A stretch of 42,266 nucleotides of DNA from an uncultured Oxalobacteraceae bacterium (GTDB taxonomy: Bacteria > Pseudomonadota > Gammaproteobacteria > Burkholderiales > Burkholderiaceae_D): positions 1 through 42,266 of the forward strand of contig CAIWPG010000264.1 in assembly GCA_903914535.1 (NCBI GenBank). Reading direction: 5' to 3'. Under the pieces are notes generated by a model. That model was not told where the DNA came from. It ran no database searches and saw nothing but the letters and a program-made list of their open reading frames with translations. Every line of letters starts with the position of its first letter. Within the stretch, counting starts at the first letter, position 1. Of the stretch, positions 28,413-37,130 are shown in pieces. Made by a program: the position numbers and the translations under genes.

Positions 28413-29204
28413 ATGAAGCTACTGGTTGATGCTGGCAATACACGAATTAAATGGGCAATTATTGATCCGGGTAATGGTGCTGGTCTGGGCGGGTGGTTGC
28501 AAACAGGCTCGATGAATTATGCCGAATTTGCCGCAATGGATACTCCCTGGGGGGATATCGAGGTACAGGATGTACTGATTTCTAATGTGGCGGGAGCGGC
28601 GGTAGCTGCACAACTGGAAGCATCGTTTGTGGCAAAAAAATGTCCGGTATCCTGGTTTACATCACAAGCGCAGCTGGCAGGGGTTCACAATAATTACCGG
28701 AATCCTGTGCAGTTGGGTTGTGATCGTTTTGCTACTGTTATTGCCGTGCACGCTTTGTTTCCCGACCAAAACGTGGTGGTGGCGACGTGCGGTACCGCGA
28801 CTACAATCGATGCAGTCAGTTTGCAAGGTGATTTTGTTGGCGGTATGATCGTACCTGGTCTTAAATTAATGGCAGAATCACTGCAAAAAAATACAGCACA
28901 GTTACCTGCTGTAGCCGGGAAGATTACTTCGGATCTGTTATTTGCAGATTATACCGAAGCCGCTATTGTGAGCGGTTGTCTGTCCGCACAGGCTGGTGCT
29001 ATTGAGCATGCGCTAGCTGCTTATACTGAAACCTGTCGTGCCGTTGGTATTACGGATGGCCTTGTACCTTTGAAACAAACTTCGCATTTACCTATTTGTA
29101 TATTATCCGGCGGGGCGGCACCTTATATTGCTCCGGAATTACGCATAGCGCACCAGTGCATAGCTAACCTGGTATTGATTGGACTGCAGGTGGTGTCGCA
29201 ATGA
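28413..29204 (+). CDS. coaX: Type III pantothenate kinase
   Basis: Phosphorylates pantothenate, the first step of coenzyme A synthesis. The 263-residue protein belongs to the acetate/sugar kinase-like (ASKHA) type III family: phosphate-1 motif LLVDAGNTRIKWAI at the N-terminus, GCDRFATVIA, the phosphate-2 motif TCGTATTIDAV, and GGMIVPGLKLMAESL. It is fused in one operon with birA, as in many betaproteobacteria, and overlaps the next gene by 4 bp (ATGA, 29201-29204). Confidence 0.95.
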   Translation: MKLLVDAGNTRIKWAIIDPGNGAGLGGWLQTGSMNYAEFAAMDTPWGDIEVQDVLISNVAGAAVAAQLEASFVAKKCPVSWFTSQAQLAGVHNNYRNPVQLGCDRFATVIAVHALFPDQNVVVATCGTATTIDAVSLQGDFVGGMIVPGLKLMAESLQKNTAQLPAVAGKITSDLLFADYTEAAIVSGCLSAQAGAIEHALAAYTETCRAVGITDGLVPLKQTSHLPICILSGGAAPYIAPELRIAHQCIANLVLIGLQVVSQ

Positions 29205-29854
29205 TCAGGTTTATTCTTGTTTGCTTATTGATCGCCAACGCATTGCTATTTGCATTCGGCCATGGTTATTTGGGTAGTATTAATACCGAGGTGCATGAAC
29301 CGCAGCGATTGGCGGCACAGCGTGATGCCGGCAAGTTGAAATTGCTTCCTGCCAGTGTTGCTCTGGTCGTGCCTGCACCACCGGCTCCTGAGGTATTAAT
29401 AGCGTGTCTGGTGTCGGCTGCATTTTTACCGGAAGAACGCGATGGTATTGAAGAAAAACTCGCTCAGTTAGCGCTGGGGGAGCGCCAGTCACGTCAGAAT
29501 GTACCGGATGCAGGGGCGTATATCGTGTATATCCCACCGCAGATTACTAAAGAAGCGACAGAAAAAAAGGCGGCTGATCTGGTGCAGTTGGGTGTACGTG
29601 ACTTCTTTGTGGTGCAAGATCAGTCAAAACAGCATTGGGGAATTTCTTTGGGAATTTTTAAAACCGAAGCAGCAGCCAGATTGCGTTTGCAAAACTTGAT
29701 TTCTCACGGAGTACACAGCGCCAGAATAGGTGCCCGGGTGATTGCCACCAATAAATTCAACTATCAATTTAAAAATCTGACCGGACAGGAAAAGGAAGCG
29801 TTAGAAAAATTAATTAGTGCTTATCCGACGCAGAGTCTGAGCGTTTGTAAATAA
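29201..29854 (+). CDS. SPOR-domain membrane protein
   Basis: A 217-residue inner-membrane protein with one N-terminal helix (MIRFILVCLLIANALLFAFG) and a periplasmic remainder. Residues about 105-190 form a SPOR domain (AYIVYIPPQITKEATEKKAA, then VQDQSKQHWGISLGIFKTEA and a run ending in GARV), which binds glycan strands stripped of peptide at division septa. A Pro/Ala segment links anchor and domain. The start overlaps the coaX stop, so the two are translationally coupled. The role is presumably in cell division or envelope upkeep; the family does not tell more. Confidence 0.85.
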   Translation: MIRFILVCLLIANALLFAFGHGYLGSINTEVHEPQRLAAQRDAGKLKLLPASVALVVPAPPAPEVLIACLVSAAFLPEERDGIEEKLAQLALGERQSRQNVPDAGAYIVYIPPQITKEATEKKAADLVQLGVRDFFVVQDQSKQHWGISLGIFKTEAAARLRLQNLISHGVHSARIGARVIATNKFNYQFKNLTGQEKEALEKLISAYPTQSLSVCK

Positions 29855-29878
29855 TCTGAGGGTGCGGATTCAATGATG

Positions 29879-29927
29879 AGCTCAACAAATTTAATGCTGG
29901 TGTAATCCTTGTTAAATTTGCTGAGCT
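29879..29927. repeat. 16-bp inverted repeat between convergent genes
   Basis: AGCTCAACAAATTTAA (29879-29894) pairs with TTAAATTTGCTGAGCT (29912-29927) with one mismatch and a 17-base loop. It lies between the SPOR gene and mdeB ends. No T-tract follows on either strand, so it may be a Rho-aided terminator or an RNA 3'-end protector for both genes. Confidence 0.6.
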
Positions 29928-29935
29928 TGTTGCGC

Positions 29936-32548
29936 TTATGAAGGTAAAAGCTGTTTCGCTATTTGCACAATATTGCCGGCATCTATCCCAAAAAACTGAC
30001 GTAATTGCTGACGTGTGTCGCTGCGCCCGAAGCCATCGGTGCCTAGGGTCAGGTAACGCCGGTCTGCAGGCAGCCAGGCGCGGATACTTTCCGGTACTGC
30101 ACGCACATAATCGCTGGCAGCAATGATGGGCCCACTGGTTCCGGATAGCTGATTTTGTACGAAAGGGAGCTGGCCGGATTCCGGTGATTGTAGTGCTGTA
30201 CTTTCGCACGCCATGCCATCGCGTGCCAGTTCACTCCAGCTGGTGACGCTGATAACATGTGCATGCACGCCTTCGCTGGCCAATTGCCGGGCGGCTTTAA
30301 TGACTTCCGCCAGGATGGCGCCAGAACCCATTAAGGTAACGTGCGGTGCCGTGGCCAGGCCTTCTTTGGCTGTATAGCTGGCGAACAAATAGCAGCCGCG
30401 AATGACATCACCGGCGACATTGTCCGGCAAGGACGGTTGGGCATAATTTTCATTCATCAGTGTGATGTAGTAAAACACGTCTTGTTGCTCTGTCAGCATT
30501 TGGCGCATACCATGATCGACGATGACCGCCATTTCTCCTGCAAAGGCCGGGTCATAGGCTTTGCAATTGGGGATGGTGGCGGCGATCAGGTGGCTGGAGC
30601 CATCCTGATGTTGCAGTCCTTCGCCGCCCAGGGTAGTGCGTCCCGAAGTAGCTCCCAATAAAAATCCGCGTGAACGTTGATCGGCCGCGGCCCAAATGGC
30701 ATCGCCGACGCGCTGGAAACCAAACATGCTGTAGTAAATGTAAAAAGGCAGCATGGTCAGTCCGTGAACACTGTAGCTGGTCGCCGCCGCAGTCCAGCTG
30801 GCAATGGCACCGGCTTCACTGATACCTTCTTCCAGAATCTGGCCGTCTGTTGCTTCGCGATAACTGAGGACTGAGCCTATATCTTCAGGCGAATAACGCT
30901 GGCCGACACTGGAATAAATACCTACCTGCTTAAATAAATTCGCCATACCGAATGTACGTGCCTCATCGGCGACGATGGGAACGATACGGGGTCCGAGTTG
31001 TGCATTTTTGAGCAGGTTACCCAAAATACGCACAAACGCCATGGTGGTGCTCATTTCCTTGTTGTCGGAATTTAAGGCGAAGTCAGCATAACTTGTCAGA
31101 GCCGGAACCGGTACGATATCACTGCTGGTTTGACGTGCCGGCAGGTAGCCTCCCAGCTTGGCACGTTGCCCGTGCAGGTAACGCATTTCGGGACTGTCGG
31201 CGGCAGGCTTGAGAAAGTGCAGGTCTGTGGCTTGCTGGTCGGACAGCGGCAGATTGAAACGGTTGCGAAAAGCGATTAATTCTTCGCCATCCAGTTTTTT
31301 CTGGCTGTGAGTGGTCATTTTTCCCTGGCCGGCCTGGCCCATGCCATAGCCTTTTTTGGTGTGTGCCAGGATGACGGTAGGCTGGCCCTGATGCGCAGCA
31401 GCGGCTGCGTAAGCCGCACAAATTTTTACCGGATCATGTCCGCCGCGCTTAAGGCGGTCGATTTGTTCATCGGTCATTCCTTGTGCCAGGCGTGCCAGTT
31501 CGTCGTTTTGTCCGAAAAAATTTTCCCGGTTAAAGCGGCCATCTTTGGCGGCAAAGGTTTGCATCTGACCGTCTACTGTCGTGGCTAATGCCTGCTGCAA
31601 GGCTCCGGTGCTGTCGCGTGCTAATAAACCGTCCCAGTCAGAGCCCCAGACCAGTTTGATGACATTCCATCCGGCTCCCGTAAACAGGCGTTCCAGTTCG
31701 TCAATGATGCGACCATTACCCCGAACCGGGCCGTCCAGACGTTGCAGATTGCAGTTGATTACCCAAACCAGATTATCCAGTCCTTCGCGCGCAGCCAGGG
31801 TAAGTGCACTCATGGATTCCGGTTCATCCATTTCACCATCGCCAAACACACCCCAGACTTTACGGTTGGCGCAATCGAGCAGCTTGCGATGCGTCAGATA
31901 GCGCATAAATCGCGCGTGATAAATCGAACTGATCGGCCCCAGTCCCATTGAGCCAGTGGGAAACTGCCAGAAATCCGGCATTAGCCAGGGATGCGGATAG
32001 CTGCTCAGACCACGTGCGCCAACGCTGGGAGCAAGCAGCTCCTGCCGGTAGTGCAGCAAGTCGTTTTCAGTCAGACGACCTTCCAGAAAGGCGCGTGCAT
32101 AAACCCCGGGTGCGCTGTGCGGCTGAAAAAATACCAGATCACCGCCATGGGCATCGTTGCGCGCATGAAAAAAATGATTAAATCCGATTTCAAATAAATC
32201 GGCAGCACTGGCATAGCTGGCGACATGACCGCCCAGTTCACCATAGGCCTGATTGGCACGCACGACCATTGCCAGCGCATTCCAGCGCATAATGGCTGCC
32301 AGTCGCTCTTCGACGGCCAGATCTCCCGGGAAGGGATCTTGCTGGTCAACGCTGATGGTGTTGCAGTAGGGCGTGTTGAGACTGGCTTGCCAGCCCAGAT
32401 GCATGGTGTGCGCCTGCCGGCTGAGCATATCGAGAATCTGGTGAGCACGCTCAGGCCCTTCGGCCAGTGTCAGTGCCTGAAAAGCGTCACGCCACTCGGC
32501 TGTTTCTTGCGGGTCGGGATCGTACTGTCCGGTTTTGAAGGTATTCAT
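29936..32548 (-). CDS. mdeB: 2-oxo acid dehydrogenase E1 (AceE-like), probable MdeB
   Basis: Thiamine-diphosphate dependent E1 of the homodimeric pyruvate dehydrogenase type, 870 residues versus about 887 for AceE. Seen: GHVASYASAADLFEIGFNHF, the cofactor motif VFGDGEMDEPESMSALTLAA ending in NCNLQRLDGPVRGNG (GDG...N), the GIYSSVGQRYSPED region, and the C-terminal LGTDGFGRSDTR. It starts 14 bp after the methionine gamma-lyase gene on the same strand. In Pseudomonas putida the same pair, mdeA-mdeB, degrades methionine, MdeB handling the 2-oxobutyrate released. No E2 or E3 gene is adjacent, which argues against this being the housekeeping aceE-aceF-lpd operon. Substrate preference is inferred from context. 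Confidence 0.85.
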   Translation of the reverse strand: MNTFKTGQYDPDPQETAEWRDAFQALTLAEGPERAHQILDMLSRQAHTMHLGWQASLNTPYCNTISVDQQDPFPGDLAVEERLAAIMRWNALAMVVRANQAYGELGGHVASYASAADLFEIGFNHFFHARNDAHGGDLVFFQPHSAPGVYARAFLEGRLTENDLLHYRQELLAPSVGARGLSSYPHPWLMPDFWQFPTGSMGLGPISSIYHARFMRYLTHRKLLDCANRKVWGVFGDGEMDEPESMSALTLAAREGLDNLVWVINCNLQRLDGPVRGNGRIIDELERLFTGAGWNVIKLVWGSDWDGLLARDSTGALQQALATTVDGQMQTFAAKDGRFNRENFFGQNDELARLAQGMTDEQIDRLKRGGHDPVKICAAYAAAAAHQGQPTVILAHTKKGYGMGQAGQGKMTTHSQKKLDGEELIAFRNRFNLPLSDQQATDLHFLKPAADSPEMRYLHGQRAKLGGYLPARQTSSDIVPVPALTSYADFALNSDNKEMSTTMAFVRILGNLLKNAQLGPRIVPIVADEARTFGMANLFKQVGIYSSVGQRYSPEDIGSVLSYREATDGQILEEGISEAGAIASWTAAATSYSVHGLTMLPFYIYYSMFGFQRVGDAIWAAADQRSRGFLLGATSGRTTLGGEGLQHQDGSSHLIAATIPNCKAYDPAFAGEMAVIVDHGMRQMLTEQQDVFYYITLMNENYAQPSLPDNVAGDVIRGCYLFASYTAKEGLATAPHVTLMGSGAILAEVIKAARQLASEGVHAHVISVTSWSELARDGMACESTALQSPESGQLPFVQNQLSGTSGPIIAASDYVRAVPESIRAWLPADRRYLTLGTDGFGRSDTRQQLRQFFGIDAGNIVQIAKQLLPS

Positions 32549-32562
32549 CGCGTGCTCTCTGT

Positions 32563-33840
32563 TTAACTCATCGCTACCTGATCAAGGGCTTGCTGCAGGT
32601 CAGCAAGAATATCCTGCACATCTTCCAGTCCGACCGACAGGCGTATCAATCCGTCGCTGATGCCATGTGCTGCACGTTGTTCCGGTGTGTAAGTGGAGTG
32701 TGTCATGCTGGCCGGATGCTGAGCCAGGGACTCTGCATCACCCAGACTGACTGCCCGTGTGACAAGCCGCAGTGCATCCATGAAGCGTATGCCTGCCTGC
32801 ATGCCGCCTTTAAGTTCAAATGCAATCATACCGCCATAACACTTCATCTGGCGGGTAGCCAGTTCATGTTGCGCGAAACTGGCTAAGCCGGGGTAGCAGA
32901 CCTTATCGGTGATCGTATGCGCTTCCAGCACTTTTGCGATGGTTTCAGCACTATCGCAATGCCGGTCCAGTCGCAGTGACAGGGTTTTAAGGCCGCGCAT
33001 GACCAGATGTGCGTCTTGTGCTGACATAACGGCACCGGTCATATCTTTGAGTCCATACAGGCGCACATTCATCGCCAGTTCTGCATCGGCAAATACGGCA
33101 ATGCCGGCAGTCAGATCACCATGCCCGCCCAGATATTTGGTCGCCGAATGTACCACCGCGTGTGCGCCCATTGTGAGCGGCAGTTGCAGGTAAGGAGTGC
33201 AATAAGTGTTGTCGACAACGACTTTGGCCGCATGCTGTTTTGCCAGCGTGCAAACGGCGGCGATATCCACCAGACGCATATTCGGATTGGCCGGAGATTC
33301 GAAGTACAGTACGCGGCGTTTTTCGGTATGTTCGCTGAGTGCCTGTTCTACCGCATCCAGATCGGCCATGTCGATATAACGTACTTTAACCCCGAAGCGT
33401 GACAGGCCGTGATTAAAGAATGAAAAGGTGCAGCCATACAAGGTGATGTCAGAAATCAGTTCATCGCCCGGTGTCAGCATTGTCCACAAGGTAGCGGTGA
33501 TGGCACCCATGCCCGAGCCGAATGCAACGGCACCGGCACCCTGTTCAAGACTGGCCATGCGCGTTTCCAGTAATGCCAGAGTCGGATTGGAAATGCGGGT
33601 GTAAAAATGCCCGGCTTCTTCCCCGGCAAAGCAACGACCGCCATAAGCGGCATCCGGAAAGGCAAAGGTGGCTGTTGCATAAATCGGCGGCACCAGCGCA
33701 CCGTGATGGTCTTGCGGTTCGTAGCCCAGATGGATGGCGCGGGTGCTAAAACCTCCGGCACTGTGAACGGCAGACGGGGTTGACAGCGTCTCTGTGGGGA
33801 TATCTGAAGCAGGGCAGGTGGATGGAATACGGCTGTTCAT
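32563..33840 (-). CDS. mdeA: Methionine gamma-lyase
   Basis: PLP enzyme splitting L-methionine into methanethiol, 2-oxobutyrate and ammonia. The 425 residues belong to the Cys/Met metabolism (gamma) family. Visible: YTRISNPT (Tyr80, Arg82), phosphate-binding GSGMGAI, Tyr135-Gly-Cys137 in TLYGCTF, Asp210 in VVVDNTY, the PLP lysine Lys235 in HSATKYLGGHGD, and LKDMTGAV at 264-271. The Cys in TLYGC and the KDM triplet are marks of true methionine gamma-lyases rather than cystathionine enzymes. The first 28 residues are an unconserved extension. AGGAGA precedes the ATG. It is the first gene of a leftward mdeA-mdeB operon with a divergent Lrp-type regulator. Confidence 0.9.
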   Translation of the reverse strand: MNSRIPSTCPASDIPTETLSTPSAVHSAGGFSTRAIHLGYEPQDHHGALVPPIYATATFAFPDAAYGGRCFAGEEAGHFYTRISNPTLALLETRMASLEQGAGAVAFGSGMGAITATLWTMLTPGDELISDITLYGCTFSFFNHGLSRFGVKVRYIDMADLDAVEQALSEHTEKRRVLYFESPANPNMRLVDIAAVCTLAKQHAAKVVVDNTYCTPYLQLPLTMGAHAVVHSATKYLGGHGDLTAGIAVFADAELAMNVRLYGLKDMTGAVMSAQDAHLVMRGLKTLSLRLDRHCDSAETIAKVLEAHTITDKVCYPGLASFAQHELATRQMKCYGGMIAFELKGGMQAGIRFMDALRLVTRAVSLGDAESLAQHPASMTHSTYTPEQRAAHGISDGLIRLSVGLEDVQDILADLQQALDQVAMS

Positions 33841-33918
33841 AAGAAGTCTCCTGAAATCAATTTAACCAAGGCGGGTGTTTTTGTTAGGTGGTTTTATTTG
33901 TTGTTCTGCCACTCTATT

Positions 33919-33993
33919 GTTAGATAAATTCCAGGGAGAATTTTGGTAAAATACGAGTTGAAAATTGAAATGTTTAGATAAATTTTTCAATTT
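33919..33993. promoter_or_regulatory. Candidate Lrp-type (MdeR) operator in the mdeA-mdeR intergenic region
   Basis: TTAGATAAATT occurs twice in direct orientation, 33920-33930 and 33974-33984, 54 bp apart or about five helical turns. The second copy sits inside an inverted repeat AAATTGAAA (33962-33970) and TTTCAATTT (33985-33993). Lrp/AsnC regulators bind AT-rich dyads arrayed on one face of DNA, so this fits control of both divergent genes. Confidence 0.5.
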
Positions 33994-34020
33994 AATTAAA
34001 ATTTTTGGATAATTTACGCT

Positions 34021-34485
34021 ATGAAGCATTTTGACGCGACGGATCGCACGATTTTACTGGCCTTGCAGCGTGATGCACGCCAAACCACGGCCGAACTGGC
34101 TGAGCAGGTGTCGCTGTCGCAATCACCATGCTGGCGACGGGTCCGGCAGCTGGAAGATTCGGGCGTGATTGAGGGCTATCATGCCCGGCTTAATCGTAAG
34201 CGTCTGGGTTTTGGCGTCACCGGATTTATTCATATTCAAATGAATAACCACACCCCGGAACAAATTGTTGAGTTTGAACGCGAAGTCGCCGCACTGGCGC
34301 AGGTCGTGTCTTGCTACAACTTATCCGGGAATTATGATTTTATGCTGGAAGTGATTGCCGTCGACCTGGAGGCATTTTCGCATCTGGTCCATTACAAAAT
34401 CCGCTGCCTGCCCGGCGTCAGAGAAATTTCGACCAGCTTTGTGATGAAAGAAGTGAAGCGTACTGGTATTTTGCCGGTGGAGTAG
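34021..34485 (+). CDS. mdeR: Lrp/AsnC-family regulator, probable MdeR
   Basis: A 154-residue transcription regulator of the leucine-responsive family. An N-terminal helix-turn-helix (ALQRDARQTTAELAEQVSLS then SPCWRRVRQLEDSGVIEGYH) is followed by the RAM ligand-binding domain, with GFIHIQMNNHTPEQ and the LSGNYDFMLEVIAVDLEAF segment typical for amino-acid sensing. It is divergent from mdeA-mdeB, matching the P. putida arrangement where MdeR activates mdeAB in response to methionine. Symbol assigned from context. Confidence 0.85.
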   Translation: MKHFDATDRTILLALQRDARQTTAELAEQVSLSQSPCWRRVRQLEDSGVIEGYHARLNRKRLGFGVTGFIHIQMNNHTPEQIVEFEREVAALAQVVSCYNLSGNYDFMLEVIAVDLEAFSHLVHYKIRCLPGVREISTSFVMKEVKRTGILPVE

Positions 34486-34559
34486 CTTGATATTTTAAGG
34501 GGATACCAGCAAACATGCCCCCCCCCATTTTATGGGATCTGATTTTCTGGAAATTGACA

Positions 34560-35197
34560 CTACTTTTTATAATCAGCTTCAAATTTTTCGAAAGCATCTA
34601 ATAATGTATGTACATCACAGTAAGGATTGAGCTGGTGCGGTTTATGTTGACCTGACGATGCCGTGCGTAACGTATTTTTATTCATGAACTTTGCATTTTT
34701 TCGGGCTTGACTGATATCTTGATTTAATAGCATGTCAAATGTGTTTTTGTCGGCTTTGTTATAACTGCTTATCCCATTATTTTTTAAGTGCTTTTTAAAT
34801 TGGCTGTTGCTAAGGAAATCAACGCAACATGTGTACGGTGCTGTTACTGCTTCGAAATGTAATAGCAGCCACACTTCAAAACATACATTGGATAACGCAA
34901 TATTAATTCCATTGGACTGCGCTTTATTTCGTGCCTGATCATGTAACGCATCAGAATACTTATTTACAGATTCCCGGTCATATACAAGCCAATATGTGTC
35001 GTGCGAAGGATATTGATTACTTGTTTTTGCTTTGATCGCCTCTTCAACTAAAGATACGGGGGTATTTTTATCTGTACGCTCAATTTTAAATTGTCTATTC
35101 CCAGCATGGAATTTATCAATATATTTTTTTAACTAGCCAGGTTCTGCTTTTTTCCTTCGCAATAAATATGTAAAACAGGAATGACTGGTATCGTTTT
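34560..35197 (-). pseudogene. Decayed RloB-like gene (frameshift plus internal stop)
   Basis: RloB is a Toprim-like putative nuclease found beside an AAA ATPase (RloA) in restriction and abortive-infection loci. On the minus strand codons from 35132 to 34560 read LKKYIDKFHAGNRQFK..., then THDTYWLVYDRESVNKY-like text, VCFEVWLLLHFE and a final NPYCDVHTLLDAFEKF, all good RloB segments. Upstream the order is broken: HIYCEGKK is in a different frame, the frame changes in the A-run at 35148-35153 (as if one base were lost), and TAG at 35133-35135 replaces what would be Tyr after AEPG. Two TAA codons (35210-35212, 35198-35200) and no start codon precede it. The intact length would be about 210 residues, normal for RloB. 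The ORF starting at GTG 34874 is only its C-terminal half. Confidence 0.75.
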
Positions 35198-35209
35198 TTA
35201 GGTAAATTT

Positions 35210-35353
35210 TTAGGTATGATTACCAGCCTTTTCAACCTCTTCGACTCCTTTTTTAAGCACTCTGGTGATTTCCAGATAGTCGATTTTTGGAATTGCACCA
35301 AATCGGCCTTGTGAGTACCACTCACCAAATGTTAGAGAATAGTCCGAATTGTT
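35210..35353 (-). pseudogene. Short tail, possibly the end of an RloA-type ATPase gene
   Basis: Residues after LLRGAEK in this frame (NNSDYSLTFGEWYSQGRFGA then IPKIDYLEITRVLKKGVEEV) do not continue the transposase and instead look like the C-terminus of an AAA15/RloA type ATPase. The position directly upstream of the RloB remnant fits the usual rloA-rloB order. Only about 47 residues remain; the rest of the gene is gone. Identification is by context and weak resemblance. Confidence 0.4.
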
Positions 35354-35635
35354 TTTTTCCGCACCACGCAATAGAAATTGGCGGAATTTCATTGCATGTT
35401 TGATGATGCCAAACACCGGTTCGACAGCCTGCTTTCGTAATCTGTAATTGTCACATCCGTTTGTCGTTTTGAGTTTGTGCTTCATCTTCGCGATGCAGTC
35501 AGAATCTGCAGCAAGTGGCGGCAGTTCGGTCCGGCGATTCAACACAGCAGGGTGATGTTCGTCGCGCTGCATCGCTATCAACGGTTCAATACCTGTATTG
35601 CTACAGGCAATCACGTTAGCCGCACGGAAGTACAT
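35354..35635 (-). pseudogene. IS1182-family transposase fragment
   Basis: About 94 residues from the C-terminal part of a DDE transposase of the IS1182 type: YFRAANVIACSNTGIEPLIA, MQRDEHHPAVLNRR, AKMKHKL and the signature YRLRKQAVEPVFGIIKHAMK followed by FRQFLLRG. The N-terminal two thirds and the extreme C-terminus (normally a WRLVCLAWN-type segment) are missing, and no inverted repeats are visible. The fragment starts 24 bp from the yceI stop codon and is joined in frame at about 35354 to an unrelated tail. It is a deletion scar, not a mobile element. Confidence 0.8.
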
Positions 35636-35659
35636 TGCCGGGCGTATTCAATTTCAATC

Positions 35660-36238
35660 TTATTGACTGATCGCTTCTACGGCGATATCAATCGTGACAT
35701 CATCACCTACGTATGGCGCATATTTTCCGGCATTGAAATCAGTACGCTTGACTACTGTGCTGGCGTTGGCGCCGATCGCATCTTTTTTGAGCATAGGATG
35801 CTGCATTTGCTGAAACGAGCTCAATGTCAGAGTGACGGGTTTGCTTACACCCTTAATAGTCAGATTACCTTCGATAGTGCCAGGTTTGTCGCCGTCAAAA
35901 TTGACTTTGGTGGACTTGAAGGTCGCCGTTGGATATTTGGCAGTGTTAAAAAAATCCTCACCTTGAATATGGCCGTTAAATAAAGGATATCCGGTATCGA
36001 CTGAAGTCATATCGATGGTGACATCGACTGAACCAGTTTTTGCCTCTTTGTCGAGCACGATGGTGCCTGATGTTTTATTAAAACGGCTGAGTTGTTTGCT
36101 GTAACCGAAGTGACTGTATGAGAAGCGCGGCATAGTGTGCGTCCCGTCAATGACGAAGGTTTCTGGTGCAGCGAATGCTGAGCTGCTTAGTGTCGCAATG
36201 AAAGCTGCGGCAAAAGTAAGTTGAGAAATTTTTTTCAT
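35660..36238 (-). CDS. yceI: YceI-family periplasmic protein
   Basis: A 192-residue exported lipocalin-like protein. The signal peptide is MKKISQLTFAAAFIATLSSSAFA, cleaved before APETF. The mature part shows the YceI pattern: FVIDGTHTMPRFSYSHFGYS, SGTIVLDKEAKTGSVDVTID, FFNTAKYPTATFKSTKVNF and GNLTIKGVSKPVTL. Members bind polyprenoid lipids such as ubiquinone-8 and are often base- or stress-induced. TAGGAG precedes the ATG. It follows the pirin gene on the same strand after about 140 bp and is adjacent at its 3' end to a transposase remnant. Confidence 0.93.
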   Translation of the reverse strand: MKKISQLTFAAAFIATLSSSAFAAPETFVIDGTHTMPRFSYSHFGYSKQLSRFNKTSGTIVLDKEAKTGSVDVTIDMTSVDTGYPLFNGHIQGEDFFNTAKYPTATFKSTKVNFDGDKPGTIEGNLTIKGVSKPVTLTLSSFQQMQHPMLKKDAIGANASTVVKRTDFNAGKYAPYVGDDVTIDIAVEAISQ

Positions 36239-36379
36239 GTTTAATACTCCTAAAGGTTATACAGATTGCGGGTTTGGTTCTGCCGGATACTACTTATTTG
36301 CTGGCACTGGCCAGTACAAGAATTTGGCGGTAGATGTGTATGCCGTTTGTGTAATGCCGGTTTGCATAGTTTTTTCTTT

Positions 36380-37075
36380 TTAGGCGGCCAGATCGAACAC
36401 CAGAACTTCAGCGTTCTGCGCACTGCCCAGATTCAGTCTGCTCTCGTTGTCGAGCAAAGCAGCATCCCCGGCATGCAAAATCAGTTCATTGACATGAATA
36501 ACGCCGCGCACCAGATGCACATAAGTTTTGCGTTTTTGGTTCAACTCCAGACTGATCTGATCAGCACGATCTAAAAAAGCGCGATACAGAGATGCATCGG
36601 CATGTATGGTGACCGAACCGTTCATTCCATCCGGCGACGCAATCAACTGCAGCAATCCGGGTTGTACTGCAAAGGTTTTTTGTTCATAACCAGGGTTGAT
36701 GCCCTGCGCATCGGGCAAAATCCAGATTTGAAAGAAGTGGGTGCCGGAGTCATTTAATTGATTGAATTCGCTGTGTGTAATGCCGCGACCGGCGCTCATG
36801 CGTTGCACGTCGCCCGGGAGTATGCTTGTGCCGTTACCCATATCGTCCTGATGTGCCAGCGCACCGGACAGAACGTAACTAATGATTTCCATATCGTGAT
36901 GAGCATGTGTACCAAAGCCCTTTCCGGCAGCAATGCGATCCTCATTGATTACGCGCAGATTGCCCCACCCCATATGCGCCGCATCGTAATAACCCGCGAA
37001 TGAAAATGAGTGATGGCTTTTTAACCAGCCATGGTCGGCATAGCCGCGTTCTTGAGATTGTCGTAACGTAATCAT
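36380..37075 (-). CDS. Pirin-family protein (YhhW-like)
   Basis: Bicupin protein of 231 residues from the ATG at 37075, which follows a strong GGAGG; a longer frame from 37096 would cover that site. The metal-binding residues of pirins are present: GTHAHHDMEIISYVLSGALA with two His, and GRGITHSEFNQ with His and Glu. The E. coli homologue YhhW has quercetin dioxygenase activity; physiological roles vary. It is divergent from a LysR gene, with a shared intergenic operator, and sits near yceI and a flavodoxin, suggesting a redox or quinone-linked role. Confidence 0.9.
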   Translation of the reverse strand: MITLRQSQERGYADHGWLKSHHSFSFAGYYDAAHMGWGNLRVINEDRIAAGKGFGTHAHHDMEIISYVLSGALAHQDDMGNGTSILPGDVQRMSAGRGITHSEFNQLNDSGTHFFQIWILPDAQGINPGYEQKTFAVQPGLLQLIASPDGMNGSVTIHADASLYRAFLDRADQISLELNQKRKTYVHLVRGVIHVNELILHAGDAALLDNESRLNLGSAQNAEVLVFDLAA

Positions 37076-37130
37076 ATGTTCCTCCAGTGAAGACACTTTA
37101 TGGCTTTATGGTTCGCGTGTGTTCCAGTCA

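Noticed and set aside
34518-34526. Run of nine C residues
   Set aside because: A possible phase-variation tract, but it is not within or ahead of an intact gene; it may also be a sequencing weak spot.
35116-35328. Separate 70-codon ORF on the minus strand
   Set aside because: It is the third frame through the decayed RloB start region; part of it may once have been the RloB N-terminus, but it is not a gene on its own.
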